From Edaphobacter paludis (lineage in GTDB: Bacteria > Acidobacteriota > Terriglobia > Terriglobales > Acidobacteriaceae), in NCBI RefSeq assembly GCF_039993895.1, contig NZ_CP121194.1, positions 496,001 to 560,000 on the forward strand: 64,000 nt of DNA, written 5' to 3'. The notes beneath the pieces were generated by a model. The model ran no database searches and was not told the origin of the DNA. It saw only the letters and a program-made list of their open reading frames with translations. Below are positions 8,025 through 16,030 of this stretch, one piece after another (the stretch's first letter is position 1; each line of letters opens with the position of its first letter). The translations under genes were made by a program, and so were the position numbers.

Positions 8025-8567
8025 TTAAGCGTTTGCTGTTACAGGCTCTTGGGTGGATACAGGGCTTGTCGCCGTGCCGCCCTTCAGGTCTGTACCGCCT
8101 GGCTTGCGGATGTCGATGCCGCCCTTGAAGAACGCGCCATCCTCGATTGAAATTCGGGCTGCAATTACGTCGCCCGTAAGCGAACCTTCACTGCGAATGT
8201 CCACGCGATCGCTCGCCTGGCAGTTACCGCGTACTTTGCCGAGGACCACAACTTCGCGGGCAACGATGTTTGCAGCGACCTGTCCATTGCGGCCGACGGT
8301 CACGCGATTGCCCGGCAGATTGATGGCTCCTTCGACCTTGCCGTCGATGTACAGCGACTCAGAACCAGACAACTCTCCTTTGACAATGAGGGACTTGCCA
8401 ATCGTCGCCTGCTCGCCCGTCGGCACCGCCGAAGCGGGGGTCGCGCTGCCTACACTCGCCTGCCGCGTTGGGCTGGCCTCGTAATTATTCGGGCTCGTCG
8501 CCGGCGCTGGACGTACTGGTTCGGGAGTTGAAGGGTTGGGGCTTCCAGGCTGATTCGGTTTCCACAT
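8025..8567 (-). CDS. Bactofilin (polymer-forming cytoskeletal protein)
   Basis: Bactofilins polymerise without nucleotides into filaments used for cell shape, stalks or positioning of partners. The 180-residue protein has a Pro/Ser/Thr-rich N-terminus (1-51) and a core (about 52-155) of short beta-helix repeats: IGKSLIVKGELSGSESLYIDG, GRNGQVAANIVAREVVVLGKV and later turns. A short disordered tail follows. A GAGAG site precedes the ATG. It is monocistronic and divergent from the exported protein at 8868. No peptidoglycan hydrolase partner sits next to it. Confidence 0.9.
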   Translation of the reverse strand: MWKPNQPGSPNPSTPEPVRPAPATSPNNYEASPTRQASVGSATPASAVPTGEQATIGKSLIVKGELSGSESLYIDGKVEGAINLPGNRVTVGRNGQVAANIVAREVVVLGKVRGNCQASDRVDIRSEGSLTGDVIAARISIEDGAFFKGGIDIRKPGGTDLKGGTATSPVSTQEPVTANA

Positions 8568-8867
8568 ATGTCTCTCTATCCTTTCGTACTGCTTAAATAT
8601 TCCCGCCGCGGGCTATCGAACGCGCTACCACGACGGCAGCACGCATTCATTCCACGATACTACTCTGGAATTCCATTGCATAACGTGGCCATCCACAATG
8701 AAATCCACAGTTTTTGCGCCCTTTTCAGTGTTCCGGGAGGTTCTTCCCGGCTTCTCGCTACTTTCTTCCGGACATCTGCCCATTTATTCCACTCCCCAAA
8801 AGTGTTATCTGCTTTCTGATCCCAAGGGCGTGGAAAACCGCGCCAGCTAAATTAGCATGGCAACACT
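8568..8867. other. Divergent intergenic region
   Basis: 300 bases between the bactofilin start and the next plus-strand gene. It should contain the promoters for both. I see no strong consensus promoter. Two ATCCACA motifs occur close together (8691-8710), weakly like DnaA boxes, which I do not consider meaningful on their own. Confidence 0.35.
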
Positions 8868-9614
8868 TTGAAATTATCCATTTTTCGATGGTTGTCGCTC
8901 GCAGACCTGATTCTGGGTTTTTCTTGTCGGCGTAGATATCTCCTTACCCTTTTTCTGGCGTTGTTCACGCTTCAGACGGCACAGCTTCTCGCCGCGCCCA
9001 AGGTTCACACGGTCACCCTCGGTCCCAATCGGCGCGTCCCCTACGTGCCCGCCGACGCCACACCCGAAACCAAGTCCGACGAATCATCTACCCTGCGCGT
9101 TCGTGCTCTGTACGTAGACGACCGCCAGAAGGAGTGGACGACCGGCGAGATTCACGACGTCACCGATCGCACCTTTACTGTCCGCCGCGCCCTGCGTCTC
9201 AACGATGCCCTCCCCACCGACTCCGCTCCTCACTGGGTCTGGGAGCCCGGTCCCTGGCTGATGGCCGACCGCACCACCGGCCACATCACAGCCCTGCATC
9301 TGCCGGATTTTGACTCCGCTGTCTCGAACGTGGTGTGGTTTCGCGACTACGCCGCCTATTGTGGCGTCTCGGCCACAGCAAAGGGAGGCCTGTTCGCCAT
9401 CGTCGCGCAACTGGGAGCCCGCCGCGCCGTGGTTCAGAAACAGATCGGAAAATGGCCTCAAACCAATCACTTCATCCCGGTCTGCCAGCCCGCCAAATGG
9501 CAGCGCCTCCCGATGCGGGTAACCATCCAGCCCACCAGCGGCGAAGCTACCACCTACGACGTGCTCGGGTCTTCCTCCCTGATTGAAGAGGGTGACAACG
9601 CCGACGAGAACTAG
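8868..9614 (+). CDS. Exported protein of unknown function
   Basis: About 248 residues; I do not recognise the family. A signal peptide is visible after an uncertain start: RRRYLLTLFLALFTLQTAQLLAA, with cleavage near AAPKV. The mature part is Trp/Arg-rich with repeated beta-type segments (PHWVWEPGPWLMADR, VVWFRDYAAYCGVS). The start is unclear: the TTG at 8868 is the most upstream choice, other TTG/CTG codons before the signal peptide are possible, and none has a clear ribosome-binding site. A single Cys pair could form a disulfide outside the cytoplasm. Confidence 0.6.
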   Translation: MKLSIFRWLSLADLILGFSCRRRYLLTLFLALFTLQTAQLLAAPKVHTVTLGPNRRVPYVPADATPETKSDESSTLRVRALYVDDRQKEWTTGEIHDVTDRTFTVRRALRLNDALPTDSAPHWVWEPGPWLMADRTTGHITALHLPDFDSAVSNVVWFRDYAAYCGVSATAKGGLFAIVAQLGARRAVVQKQIGKWPQTNHFIPVCQPAKWQRLPMRVTIQPTSGEATTYDVLGSSSLIEEGDNADEN

Positions 9615-9715
9615 TCGAGAACTAAACGTCTAACAAATGCGTATCTCTCGGCGGTAACATTGCTGTAGCTCCGCCTCTGCCGCAGGAGGAGCAGAACCAG
9701 ACGAAAGGCCTGCCC

Positions 9716-9910
9716 GTGAGACTTGTCATTGCATTCTTCTTCCCCTGGTTGACCTTCTTTACGATTGGCCGCCCGCTCGCTGGAGTCATCTGCCTGCTCC
9801 TCCAGATCACTGTACTCGGCTGGATTCCGGCCACGATCTGGGCGGTCTACGCGCTCAGTCAGTACAAGACCGATCAGAAGATCCATCGGGCACTCAGCCG
9901 GCAATATTAA
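9716..9910 (+). CDS. YqaE/Pmp3-family membrane protein
   Basis: 64 residues with two hydrophobic segments. The sequence WLTFFTIGRPLAGVICLLLQ followed by WIPATIWAVYALSQYK is close to the YqaE/Pmp3 (UPF0057) pattern, small membrane proteins linked in other organisms to salt and membrane-potential stress. The start is a GTG with AAAGG about 8 bases upstream. It precedes the YdeI-like gene by 24 bases and is probably co-transcribed with it. Confidence 0.8.
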   Translation: MRLVIAFFFPWLTFFTIGRPLAGVICLLLQITVLGWIPATIWAVYALSQYKTDQKIHRALSRQY

Positions 9911-9934
9911 ATTCCTGCGGAGCGGCACAGTCCT

Positions 9935-10606
9935 ATGAGCGCAAGCAAGAAGTTTCGCGGTCTGCTCGAGCCTTACAGCAAGCTCAACTGGACGATCGTC
10001 AAGCTGCCCTTCGATGCGACGAAAGCATGGAGGACGCGCAACCGACTTCGCGTCAAAGGCACCATCAACGGCTTCGCCTTCCGCACCTCGCTCTTTGGCT
10101 CCGCGCAGGACGGCTACTTCTTGCTGGTCAATAAACAGATGCAGAAAGGCGCAGACACAGGGGTTGGCAACATGGCCGAGATCGCCCTCGAGCCTGACTT
10201 AGAAGAGCGCGCCACGACTGCGCCGCCCGAGTTAGCCCGCTTCCTCAAACAACACGCTGCACTCAAAAAGTGGTATGAGCAGTTAAGCCCCTCTGCCCAC
10301 GCCGATATCGCCCGTCTCATCAGCGGCCCCAAAAGCCCCGAAGCCCGCCTCCACCGCGCCGAACAGACAGCCGAGCGCATGATGCTGGCCATGGAAGGTG
10401 AACGCGAACTTCCACCCATCCTGCAGATGCAGTTCACGCGCTACCCCCAGGCGCGCGCAGGATGGGATGCAATGACGCCCGTCCAGCGGCGCGGCCATCT
10501 GCTTGGCATCTTCTACTATCAAAGCCCTGAGTCCCGCGAAAAACGTGCTCGCAAGGCCGTGGACGAAGCCCTCGCTGTATCGCGAGCCCAAGTACGTCAG
10601 GCTTAG
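9935..10606 (+). CDS. DUF1905/YdeI-like protein
   Basis: The 223-residue protein has an N-terminal DUF1905-type beta domain (LNWTIVKLPFDATKAW, VKGTINGFAFRTSLF, YFLLVNKQMQKGA) and a C-terminal helical region (LARFLKQHAALKKWYEQLSPSAHADIARLI) like the YdeI/OmpD-associated family. Members have been linked to peptide or bacteriocin tolerance in other bacteria, but the biochemical role is unknown. No signal peptide is present. GCGGAG lies upstream of the ATG. It follows the Pmp3-like gene and may share its promoter, which would fit an envelope-stress role by inference. Confidence 0.75.
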   Translation: MSASKKFRGLLEPYSKLNWTIVKLPFDATKAWRTRNRLRVKGTINGFAFRTSLFGSAQDGYFLLVNKQMQKGADTGVGNMAEIALEPDLEERATTAPPELARFLKQHAALKKWYEQLSPSAHADIARLISGPKSPEARLHRAEQTAERMMLAMEGERELPPILQMQFTRYPQARAGWDAMTPVQRRGHLLGIFYYQSPESREKRARKAVDEALAVSRAQVRQA

Positions 10607-10625
10607 GTAAATCCTTGAGTGCGCT

Positions 10626-11066
10626 TTACTGCGAGATATAAGCCTCAAGATGCCGGATCCTCTCCTCCTGCTCCGAGATCACGCAGTTCACCAGATCGCC
10701 GATCGAGATCATCCCCACCACCGCGCCGCCATGCACCACCGGAAGATGCCGGATGCGATGGTCCGTAACCATGCGCATGCAATCTCCGACGGTATGCTGC
10801 AAAGACACCGAGATTACCGGGCTGGTCATAATTTCTGCGACAGCCGTTTCCTTCGAAGACCTCTCCTGCAAGATCACCTTTCGCGCATAATCGCGCTCCG
10901 AGATGATGCCGACCAACGCTCCGTTGTCCATCACCAGCAGCGCGCCCACGCCTTTCTCCGCCATCAACACGATGGCCTCATACACGGAAGCGTCCGGCCT
11001 CGTGGACCAGACCTCCCCTGCCTTCTGCTTCAGCACAGCGCCAATGGTCGTCCTTAATTCACTCAT
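10626..11066 (-). CDS. Protein with two CBS domains
   Basis: 146 residues made almost entirely of a CBS pair: the first about 8-63 ([40 protein letters not shown]), the second about 75-135 ([39 protein letters not shown]). CBS pairs bind adenosine nucleotides and act as energy sensors. No catalytic domain is attached, so it probably regulates another protein. It converges with the YdeI-like gene and is divergent from the FmdE-like gene. Partner unknown. Confidence 0.88.
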   Translation of the reverse strand: MSELRTTIGAVLKQKAGEVWSTRPDASVYEAIVLMAEKGVGALLVMDNGALVGIISERDYARKVILQERSSKETAVAEIMTSPVISVSLQHTVGDCMRMVTDHRIRHLPVVHGGAVVGMISIGDLVNCVISEQEERIRHLEAYISQ

Positions 11067-11171
11067 AGGCAGCCTCGGGCCTCGGATAATACCCCTGCTG
11101 CCATGATGTATGCAAGATGGTGCTCTTTACTGCCTTTTGCCGATCAGGGCCGGCCCGCCTATCATTACTGT

Positions 11172-11759
11172 ATGCAGACCTTTGAGGTCCTTCTCCGCGA
11201 GGCCGAAGTTGCTCATGGCCATCTCTGCGCCGGACAAATCCTCGGCGTCCGCATGGCCATGCTCGGCTGCAAGCGGTTGGGCATCGACGATCCAAAGGGT
11301 GCCGACCGCAAACGTCTCGTCACCTTCGTCGAGATCGACCGCTGTGCTACGGACGCCATTGGGGTCGTTACGGGTTGCCGACTCGGCAAGCGCGCCCTCA
11401 AGTTTCGCGACTGGGGCAAGATGGCCGCCACCTTTCTCGATCTTCAGACTGATGGAGCGATCCGCATCGCCGCACTTGAATCTTCAAAACAGCGAGCCCG
11501 CGACCTCTATCCGCAGATCGAAGACAAGAATCGGCAGCAGATGCTCGCCTACCACGACCTTCCCGACGAAGAGCTCTTCTCCGAGCAACTGGTCCACGTC
11601 CCGATGCATGCCCGTGAACTTCCTGGGTACAAATCCGCTCGCATTGCCTGTGCCCTTTGCGGGGAAGGCATCAACTACGACCGGCAGATCGAACGTGACG
11701 GACAGGTTCTCTGCCAGGGATGCGCCCATCCCGAAGCTCGCTACTATCAGCTCTTATAG
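11172..11759 (+). CDS. FmdE-family protein
   Basis: 195 residues of the FmdE family, named after subunit E of tungsten formylmethanofuran dehydrogenase. The N-terminal motif AHGHLCAGQILGVRM (His15, His17, Cys19) and the C-terminal zinc ribbon CALCGEGINYDRQI with CQGC are both present. In bacteria without methanofuran the role is unknown; a molybdenum/tungsten enzyme accessory function is one suggestion. I placed the start at 11172 because family members begin close to this point; an upstream ATG at 11103 would add 23 unconserved residues. Neither start has a good ribosome-binding site. Confidence 0.82.
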   Translation: MQTFEVLLREAEVAHGHLCAGQILGVRMAMLGCKRLGIDDPKGADRKRLVTFVEIDRCATDAIGVVTGCRLGKRALKFRDWGKMAATFLDLQTDGAIRIAALESSKQRARDLYPQIEDKNRQQMLAYHDLPDEELFSEQLVHVPMHARELPGYKSARIACALCGEGINYDRQIERDGQVLCQGCAHPEARYYQLL

Positions 11760-11843
11760 CGCAGGCCAATCAAGCAACCTTTCCTCTCCGCATCCCCTCT
11801 TCTTTAAACAGTATTTACATTCTGTTCATATTGGGGAGGGAAC

Positions 11844-12398
11844 GTGAGTAAACACAGTTCTACTGCGAAAGCACTTTCCGACCCGACTCAGCTTAGGGCA
11901 ATCGACAAAAAGGACGGACTTCTTCAGGTCATCATCGAAACCCCCAAGAACAGCCGTAACAAGTATGCGTTCGATGTGGAACAGCGAATCTTCTCGCTTA
12001 AAAGTGTTCTCCCCGCTGGTATGGCGTTTCCTTATGACTTTGGCTTTCTTCCATCCACGCTTGCCGGAGATGGCGATCCGATCGATGTCCTTGTTCTGAT
12101 GGACGAACCGGCTTTTCCCGGCTGTCTGCTTCGCGCCCGCCTCATCGGCGTGATCGAAGGGGAACAGCTCGATGGGAAAAAGCGCATCCGCAACGACCGG
12201 CTCGTCGCCATTGCCGAAGCCAACCACTCCTACACGAATGTTAAGCGCCTCAAAGATCTCCCTCTCCAATTCGTGAAAGAGCTCGAGATCTTCTTCGTCA
12301 ATTACCACCAGCTCGAAGGCAAGCAATACAAACTGCTGGGCTGCAAAGGCTCCGCCGCTGCCCAGACACTGATCAAACAGGCACAGAAAGCCGCCTGA
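11844..12398 (+). CDS. ppa: Inorganic pyrophosphatase (family I)
   Basis: The enzyme hydrolyses pyrophosphate to phosphate and drives biosynthetic reactions. The 184-residue protein has the family signature DGDPIDVLV (76-84), the substrate-binding segments IETPKNSRNKYAFD and FPYDFGFLPSTLAGDGD, and the C-terminal EIFFVNYHQLEGK. Start is a GTG with GGGGAGGG 5 bases upstream, the best of the local options. It begins a plus-strand run with two DUF3147 genes and typA. Cytoplasmic. Confidence 0.93.
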   Translation: MSKHSSTAKALSDPTQLRAIDKKDGLLQVIIETPKNSRNKYAFDVEQRIFSLKSVLPAGMAFPYDFGFLPSTLAGDGDPIDVLVLMDEPAFPGCLLRARLIGVIEGEQLDGKKRIRNDRLVAIAEANHSYTNVKRLKDLPLQFVKELEIFFVNYHQLEGKQYKLLGCKGSAAAQTLIKQAQKAA

Positions 12399-12422
12399 TA
12401 TGTGGCATGTCCGGCCCTGCCT

Positions 12423-12764
12423 ATGACCGACCTCCTTCTCCGCTTCCTCTTCGGCGGCATCATTATCAGCGCCTTCGCTGCTTTAGGCGACATCTTCCGG
12501 CCCAAATCTTTCGCCGGTCTCTTCGGGGCAGCGCCCTCCCTCGCGCTCGCAACTCTTGGTCTCACCATTGCTCATAGCGGGCGGACGTACGCTGCGATCG
12601 AAGCTCGTTCCATGATTCTGGGGGCCATTGCTTTTTTCGTTTACGCATCGGCTGCAAGTTTTGTACTGATGCGTTATAAACCACCGGCGGTCGCGGTTAC
12701 GTTTGCTCTTCTTCCGGTGTGGCTGGGAACGGCTGTCGCTCTGTGGGCAATCCTGCTGAAGTAA
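12423..12764 (+). CDS. DUF3147 membrane protein (first copy)
   Basis: 113 residues with about four hydrophobic helices (LLLRFLFGGIIISAFAALG, APSLALATLGLTIAHSG, AIAFFVYASAASFVLM, ALLPVWLGTAVALWAILL). It matches the DUF3147 pattern, in which FGG near the N-terminus and GLFLA/FGAAPS follow. Function unknown; small size and helix number recall small transporters. A GTG at 12402 is an alternative start. It lies 24 bases after ppa and 9 bases before a second member of the same family. Confidence 0.72.
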   Translation: MTDLLLRFLFGGIIISAFAALGDIFRPKSFAGLFGAAPSLALATLGLTIAHSGRTYAAIEARSMILGAIAFFVYASAASFVLMRYKPPAVAVTFALLPVWLGTAVALWAILLK

Positions 12765-12773
12765 TAAATTTCC

Positions 12774-13193
12774 ATGAAAATCGAAGCCGACCTCTCCGCT
12801 CTCAAGACCGTCAAGCCGCATGAATATGCAGTCCGTTTTTTCTTTGGCGGTCTGGTAACGGTGCTTGCCGGTCTCATCGCAAAACATTACGGCCCTGTCG
12901 TCGGGGGCCTCTTTCTTGCTTTTCCGGCCATCTTTCCGGCGAGTGCCACGCTGATTGAAAAACATGAGAAGCAGAAGAAGCAACGGGCCGGTCTTGACGG
13001 TACCCGCCGGGGCAGGGAAGCGGCTTCCGTAGATGCTGCAGGAGCGTCGCTTGGTGCCATCGGATTGATCGCTTTTGCGGTCATTCTGTGGCGATACCTG
13101 CCCTCTCCTCCGGCGTGGCTGGTGCTGGTCATCGGGGCGATTGCGTGGCTGGCCCTCTCCATCCTGCTTTGGGTGCTCCGCAAGCTCTTTTGA
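12774..13193 (+). CDS. DUF3147 membrane protein (second copy)
   Basis: 139 residues, clearly related to the gene just upstream: RFFFGGLVTVLAGLIAKHYG and VGGLFLAFPAIFPASATL correspond to the same positions. It differs by an added charged loop (about 62-85, EKHEKQKKQRAGLDGTRRGR) before the last two helices. Two adjacent, unequal members suggest a heteromeric membrane complex. The function is unknown. Confidence 0.75.
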   Translation: MKIEADLSALKTVKPHEYAVRFFFGGLVTVLAGLIAKHYGPVVGGLFLAFPAIFPASATLIEKHEKQKKQRAGLDGTRRGREAASVDAAGASLGAIGLIAFAVILWRYLPSPPAWLVLVIGAIAWLALSILLWVLRKLF

Positions 13194-13316
13194 CCGGACT
13201 TTGACCTGGACATCTCGGCCTGGTGCCCTTTTCGCCCTCCACTGCGGTAAACTAATAGTGACCCGCATTTCTACCCTTCGCCCATCCCCAGGCGCACAGA
13301 CAGGACATACAAAGCA

Positions 13317-15149
13317 GTGAGCACCTCTACCGCAGTTGCCGTTAAGCCCATCTTCAATATCGCCATCATTGCCCACGTCGACCATGGCAAGACCACCCTC
13401 GTCGATGCCATGCTTCGCCAGTCCGGCACCTTCCGCTCCAACGAAGCCGTCACCGACCGCGTCATGGACTCGAACGATCTTGAAAGAGAGCGCGGCATTA
13501 CCATTCTTGCCAAGAACACCGCTCTCTACTATCACGACAACAAGATCAACATCGTCGATACACCAGGCCACGCCGACTTCGGCGGAGAAGTCGAACGCGC
13601 TCTCAAGATGGTCGACGGCGTCGTCCTTCTCGTCGATGCTTCCGAAGGCCCCCTGCCGCAGACGCGCTACGTGCTCTCCAAAGCCCTCGAAGCCGGTCTT
13701 ACCCCGATGGTCGTCATCAACAAGATCGACCGCCCCGACGCCCGCCCCCAGGAAGTTTTGAACGAGGTCTACGACCTTTTCATCGACCTCGATGCCGACG
13801 AGTCCGTACTCGACTTTCCCGTGCTCTACACCAACGGCAAGCTTGGCACCGCGACCACCGATCCCGCCATCCCGGGTACCGACCTTCAGCCCCTCTTCGA
13901 ACAGATCATCAAGACGATTCCCGTCTCCAAGGGCGATCCCGAAGGCACTCTTCAGATCCTCGTCACTAACCTCGACTACTCCGACTACCTCGGTCGCCTC
14001 GCCATCGCGCGAGTCTTCAATGGCACCATGCGCACCGGCCAGGAATACAGCGTCGCGAAGATCGACGGTACGTTCACAAAGCACAAGATCACCAAGCTCT
14101 TCAGCTTCTCCGGCCTCAAGCGCACCGACATCGAAGAGACCCAGGTAGGCGATATCGTCGCCATTGCCGGCATCCCGGGTATCTTCATCGGTGAGTCCTT
14201 CTGCGATGTCGAAAACCCGCAGCCGCTGCCGCAGATCATCATCGATGAGCCGACGATCGCCATCCAGTTCAACGTCAACAACTCGCCTTTTGCTGGCCGT
14301 GAAGGCAAGTTCGTTACCTCGCGCAACCTCCGCGACCGACTCGAAAAAGAACTGCTCACCAACGTCTCCCTCAAAATGCAGGACACCGGTTCGCCGGACT
14401 CCTTCAAGGTGCTGGGTCGCGGTGAACTTCAACTCGGAATCCTTATCGAGATGATGCGTCGCGAGGGCTTCGAGCTCATGGCCAGCCGCCCTGAGATCGT
14501 CACTAAGCGCATTGACGACCAAGTGATGGAACCGGTTGAGCAGCTTTCCATCGACGTGCCGGAGAGCTTTGTCGGCACCGTCATTGAACGCCTCGGACCC
14601 AGAAAAGGTGAGATGACCAAGATGGTCAATCACGGCTCGGGTCGTGTGCGCATGGAATTCCGCATCCCTTCGCGCGGCCTCATCGGACTCCGGTCTGAAA
14701 TGCTAACGGAGACCCGTGGAACCATCATCATGAACTCCATTCTTGATGGGTACATCGCCTACCAGGGCGAGATTCCGCAGCGTCAGTCCGGCGCGCTGAT
14801 CTCCGACCGGCAGGGAAGCACCACGGCCTACGCTCTCGAAGGATTGCAGGACCGCGGCATCCTCTTCGTCGGCGATGGCGTGGAGGTCTACGAGGGAATG
14901 ATCGTCGGCGAGCACAGCCGCGACAACGACCTCGACGTCAACTGCGTGCGCGAGAAGAAGCTCTCGAACATGCGCGCCTCTGGTTCGGACGACGCCGTCC
15001 GTCTCGTTCCATTCAAGAACCTCACCCTCGAACAGTGCATCGAGTTCATCGCCGACGATGAACTCGTAGAGGTCACTCCCAAGTCACTCCGCATGCGCAA
15101 GAAGGTCCTGCAGGCAAATCGTCGCCCACGCAAGAGCTCTGGCGAGTAA
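13317..15149 (+). CDS. typA: Ribosome-associated GTPase TypA/BipA
   Basis: TypA is a translational GTPase related to EF-G that helps 50S assembly and stress responses. The 610-residue protein has AHVDHGKT (19-26, P-loop), [10 protein letters not shown] (switch I), [10 protein letters not shown] (G3) and NKIDRPDAR (G4), then the BipA-specific C-terminal domain with [14 protein letters not shown]. The start is a GTG; AGGAC lies upstream with a rather long spacing of about 12 bases. It ends at a long perfect palindromic terminator shared with sodA. Confidence 0.96.
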   Translation: MSTSTAVAVKPIFNIAIIAHVDHGKTTLVDAMLRQSGTFRSNEAVTDRVMDSNDLERERGITILAKNTALYYHDNKINIVDTPGHADFGGEVERALKMVDGVVLLVDASEGPLPQTRYVLSKALEAGLTPMVVINKIDRPDARPQEVLNEVYDLFIDLDADESVLDFPVLYTNGKLGTATTDPAIPGTDLQPLFEQIIKTIPVSKGDPEGTLQILVTNLDYSDYLGRLAIARVFNGTMRTGQEYSVAKIDGTFTKHKITKLFSFSGLKRTDIEETQVGDIVAIAGIPGIFIGESFCDVENPQPLPQIIIDEPTIAIQFNVNNSPFAGREGKFVTSRNLRDRLEKELLTNVSLKMQDTGSPDSFKVLGRGELQLGILIEMMRREGFELMASRPEIVTKRIDDQVMEPVEQLSIDVPESFVGTVIERLGPRKGEMTKMVNHGSGRVRMEFRIPSRGLIGLRSEMLTETRGTIIMNSILDGYIAYQGEIPQRQSGALISDRQGSTTAYALEGLQDRGILFVGDGVEVYEGMIVGEHSRDNDLDVNCVREKKLSNMRASGSDDAVRLVPFKNLTLEQCIEFIADDELVEVTPKSLRMRKKVLQANRRPRKSSGE

Positions 15150-15168
15150 ACATCTCGGTCTACCAGAC

Positions 15169-15204
15169 AAAAGAAATGGCTTCCCGAGGGAAGCCATTTC
15201 TTTT
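15169..15204. terminator. Bidirectional terminator typA/sodA
   Basis: A 17-bp perfect stem (15169-15185 with 15188-15204) around two bases; A runs on the left and T runs on the right make it a terminator for both converging genes. Confidence 0.92.
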
Positions 15205-15218
15205 GCAATCAAACGAGC

Positions 15219-15833
15219 TTACTTCTGCTTAGCTGTCTCAAAGCGCTTGTTCACTTCGTCCCAGTTCACCGTGTTCCACCACGCGGCGAGGTAGTCCGGG
15301 CGCTTGTTTTGGTACTTAAGATAGTAGGCGTGCTCCCAGACATCATTGCCCAGAATCGGGTAGTGCCCCTGAGAAAGGGGGCTGTCCTGGTTCGGTGTGG
15401 TGACAACCTTCAGTTTGCCGCCATCGAAGACCAGCCAACCCCATCCCGATCCGAACTGCTTCGCCGTCGTTTCGTTGAACTGCTTCTTGAAGTCCTCGAA
15501 TGAGCCAAAGTCCGCCTTGATCTGAGCAGCGATCGCGCCGGTCGGTTCACCGCCGCCCTTTGGCTTCATGATCTGCCAGAACATGGTGTGATTGACGTGT
15601 CCGCCGCCGTTGTTTCTCACGACAGTGCGTACATCTTCGGGAACGCTGGCGAGGTCCTTCAGTAACTCCTCAGGAGTCTTCTTGCCCAACTCCGGGTGCT
15701 TTTCTACCGCGCCATTCAGGTTCGTCACATATGCCTGATGATGCTTGTCATGGTGCAGCTTCATCGTCGCTTCGTCGATGTATGGCTCAAGCGCCGCATA
15801 GTCATAGGGCAAAGGGGGTAGTTCGTAGGCCAC
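15219..15833 (-). CDS. sodA: Superoxide dismutase, Mn-type
   Basis: The enzyme turns superoxide into peroxide and oxygen. The 204-residue protein has the four metal ligands His27, His82, Asp164 and His168 (in [11 protein letters not shown]). Residues that separate manganese from iron enzymes favour manganese: Gly-Gly-Gly before His79 ([13 protein letters not shown]) and Gln149 in the NQDSPL segment. Metal choice is still a prediction. The start is a GTG at 15833 with AGGAGA upstream; the frame is open further 5' but without conservation. No signal peptide, so cytoplasmic. Confidence 0.93.
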   Translation of the reverse strand: MAYELPPLPYDYAALEPYIDEATMKLHHDKHHQAYVTNLNGAVEKHPELGKKTPEELLKDLASVPEDVRTVVRNNGGGHVNHTMFWQIMKPKGGGEPTGAIAAQIKADFGSFEDFKKQFNETTAKQFGSGWGWLVFDGGKLKVVTTPNQDSPLSQGHYPILGNDVWEHAYYLKYQNKRPDYLAAWWNTVNWDEVNKRFETAKQK

Positions 15834-16030
15834 GGTTGTTCTCCTGTCGCTCTTGTTTCGGCCAGGCTCGGTCACACACTGGCGGGTTCATAGTGTTTGG
15901 ATGCCGTCGGGACAGCTTACGATGCCATCGGCGATCCACTCGACCCTCGAATCATATCGCATACACTCCATTCATCTTCCATTCACCACTGCGCGTCACC
16001 ATTACCCAGGTTTTAGAGTCTAATAATGCA

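Noticed and set aside
8691..8710. Pair of ATCCACA sites as DnaA boxes
   Set aside because: Imperfect and isolated; expected by chance over a window this size.
11103..11171. Upstream ATG as start of the FmdE-like gene
   Set aside because: The added 23 residues do not resemble the family and there is no ribosome-binding site.
12483..14633. Very long open frame (over 700 codons) on the strand opposite typA
   Set aside because: It is antisense to a clearly conserved gene, has no family-like motifs and a composition typical of antisense reading in GC-rich DNA.
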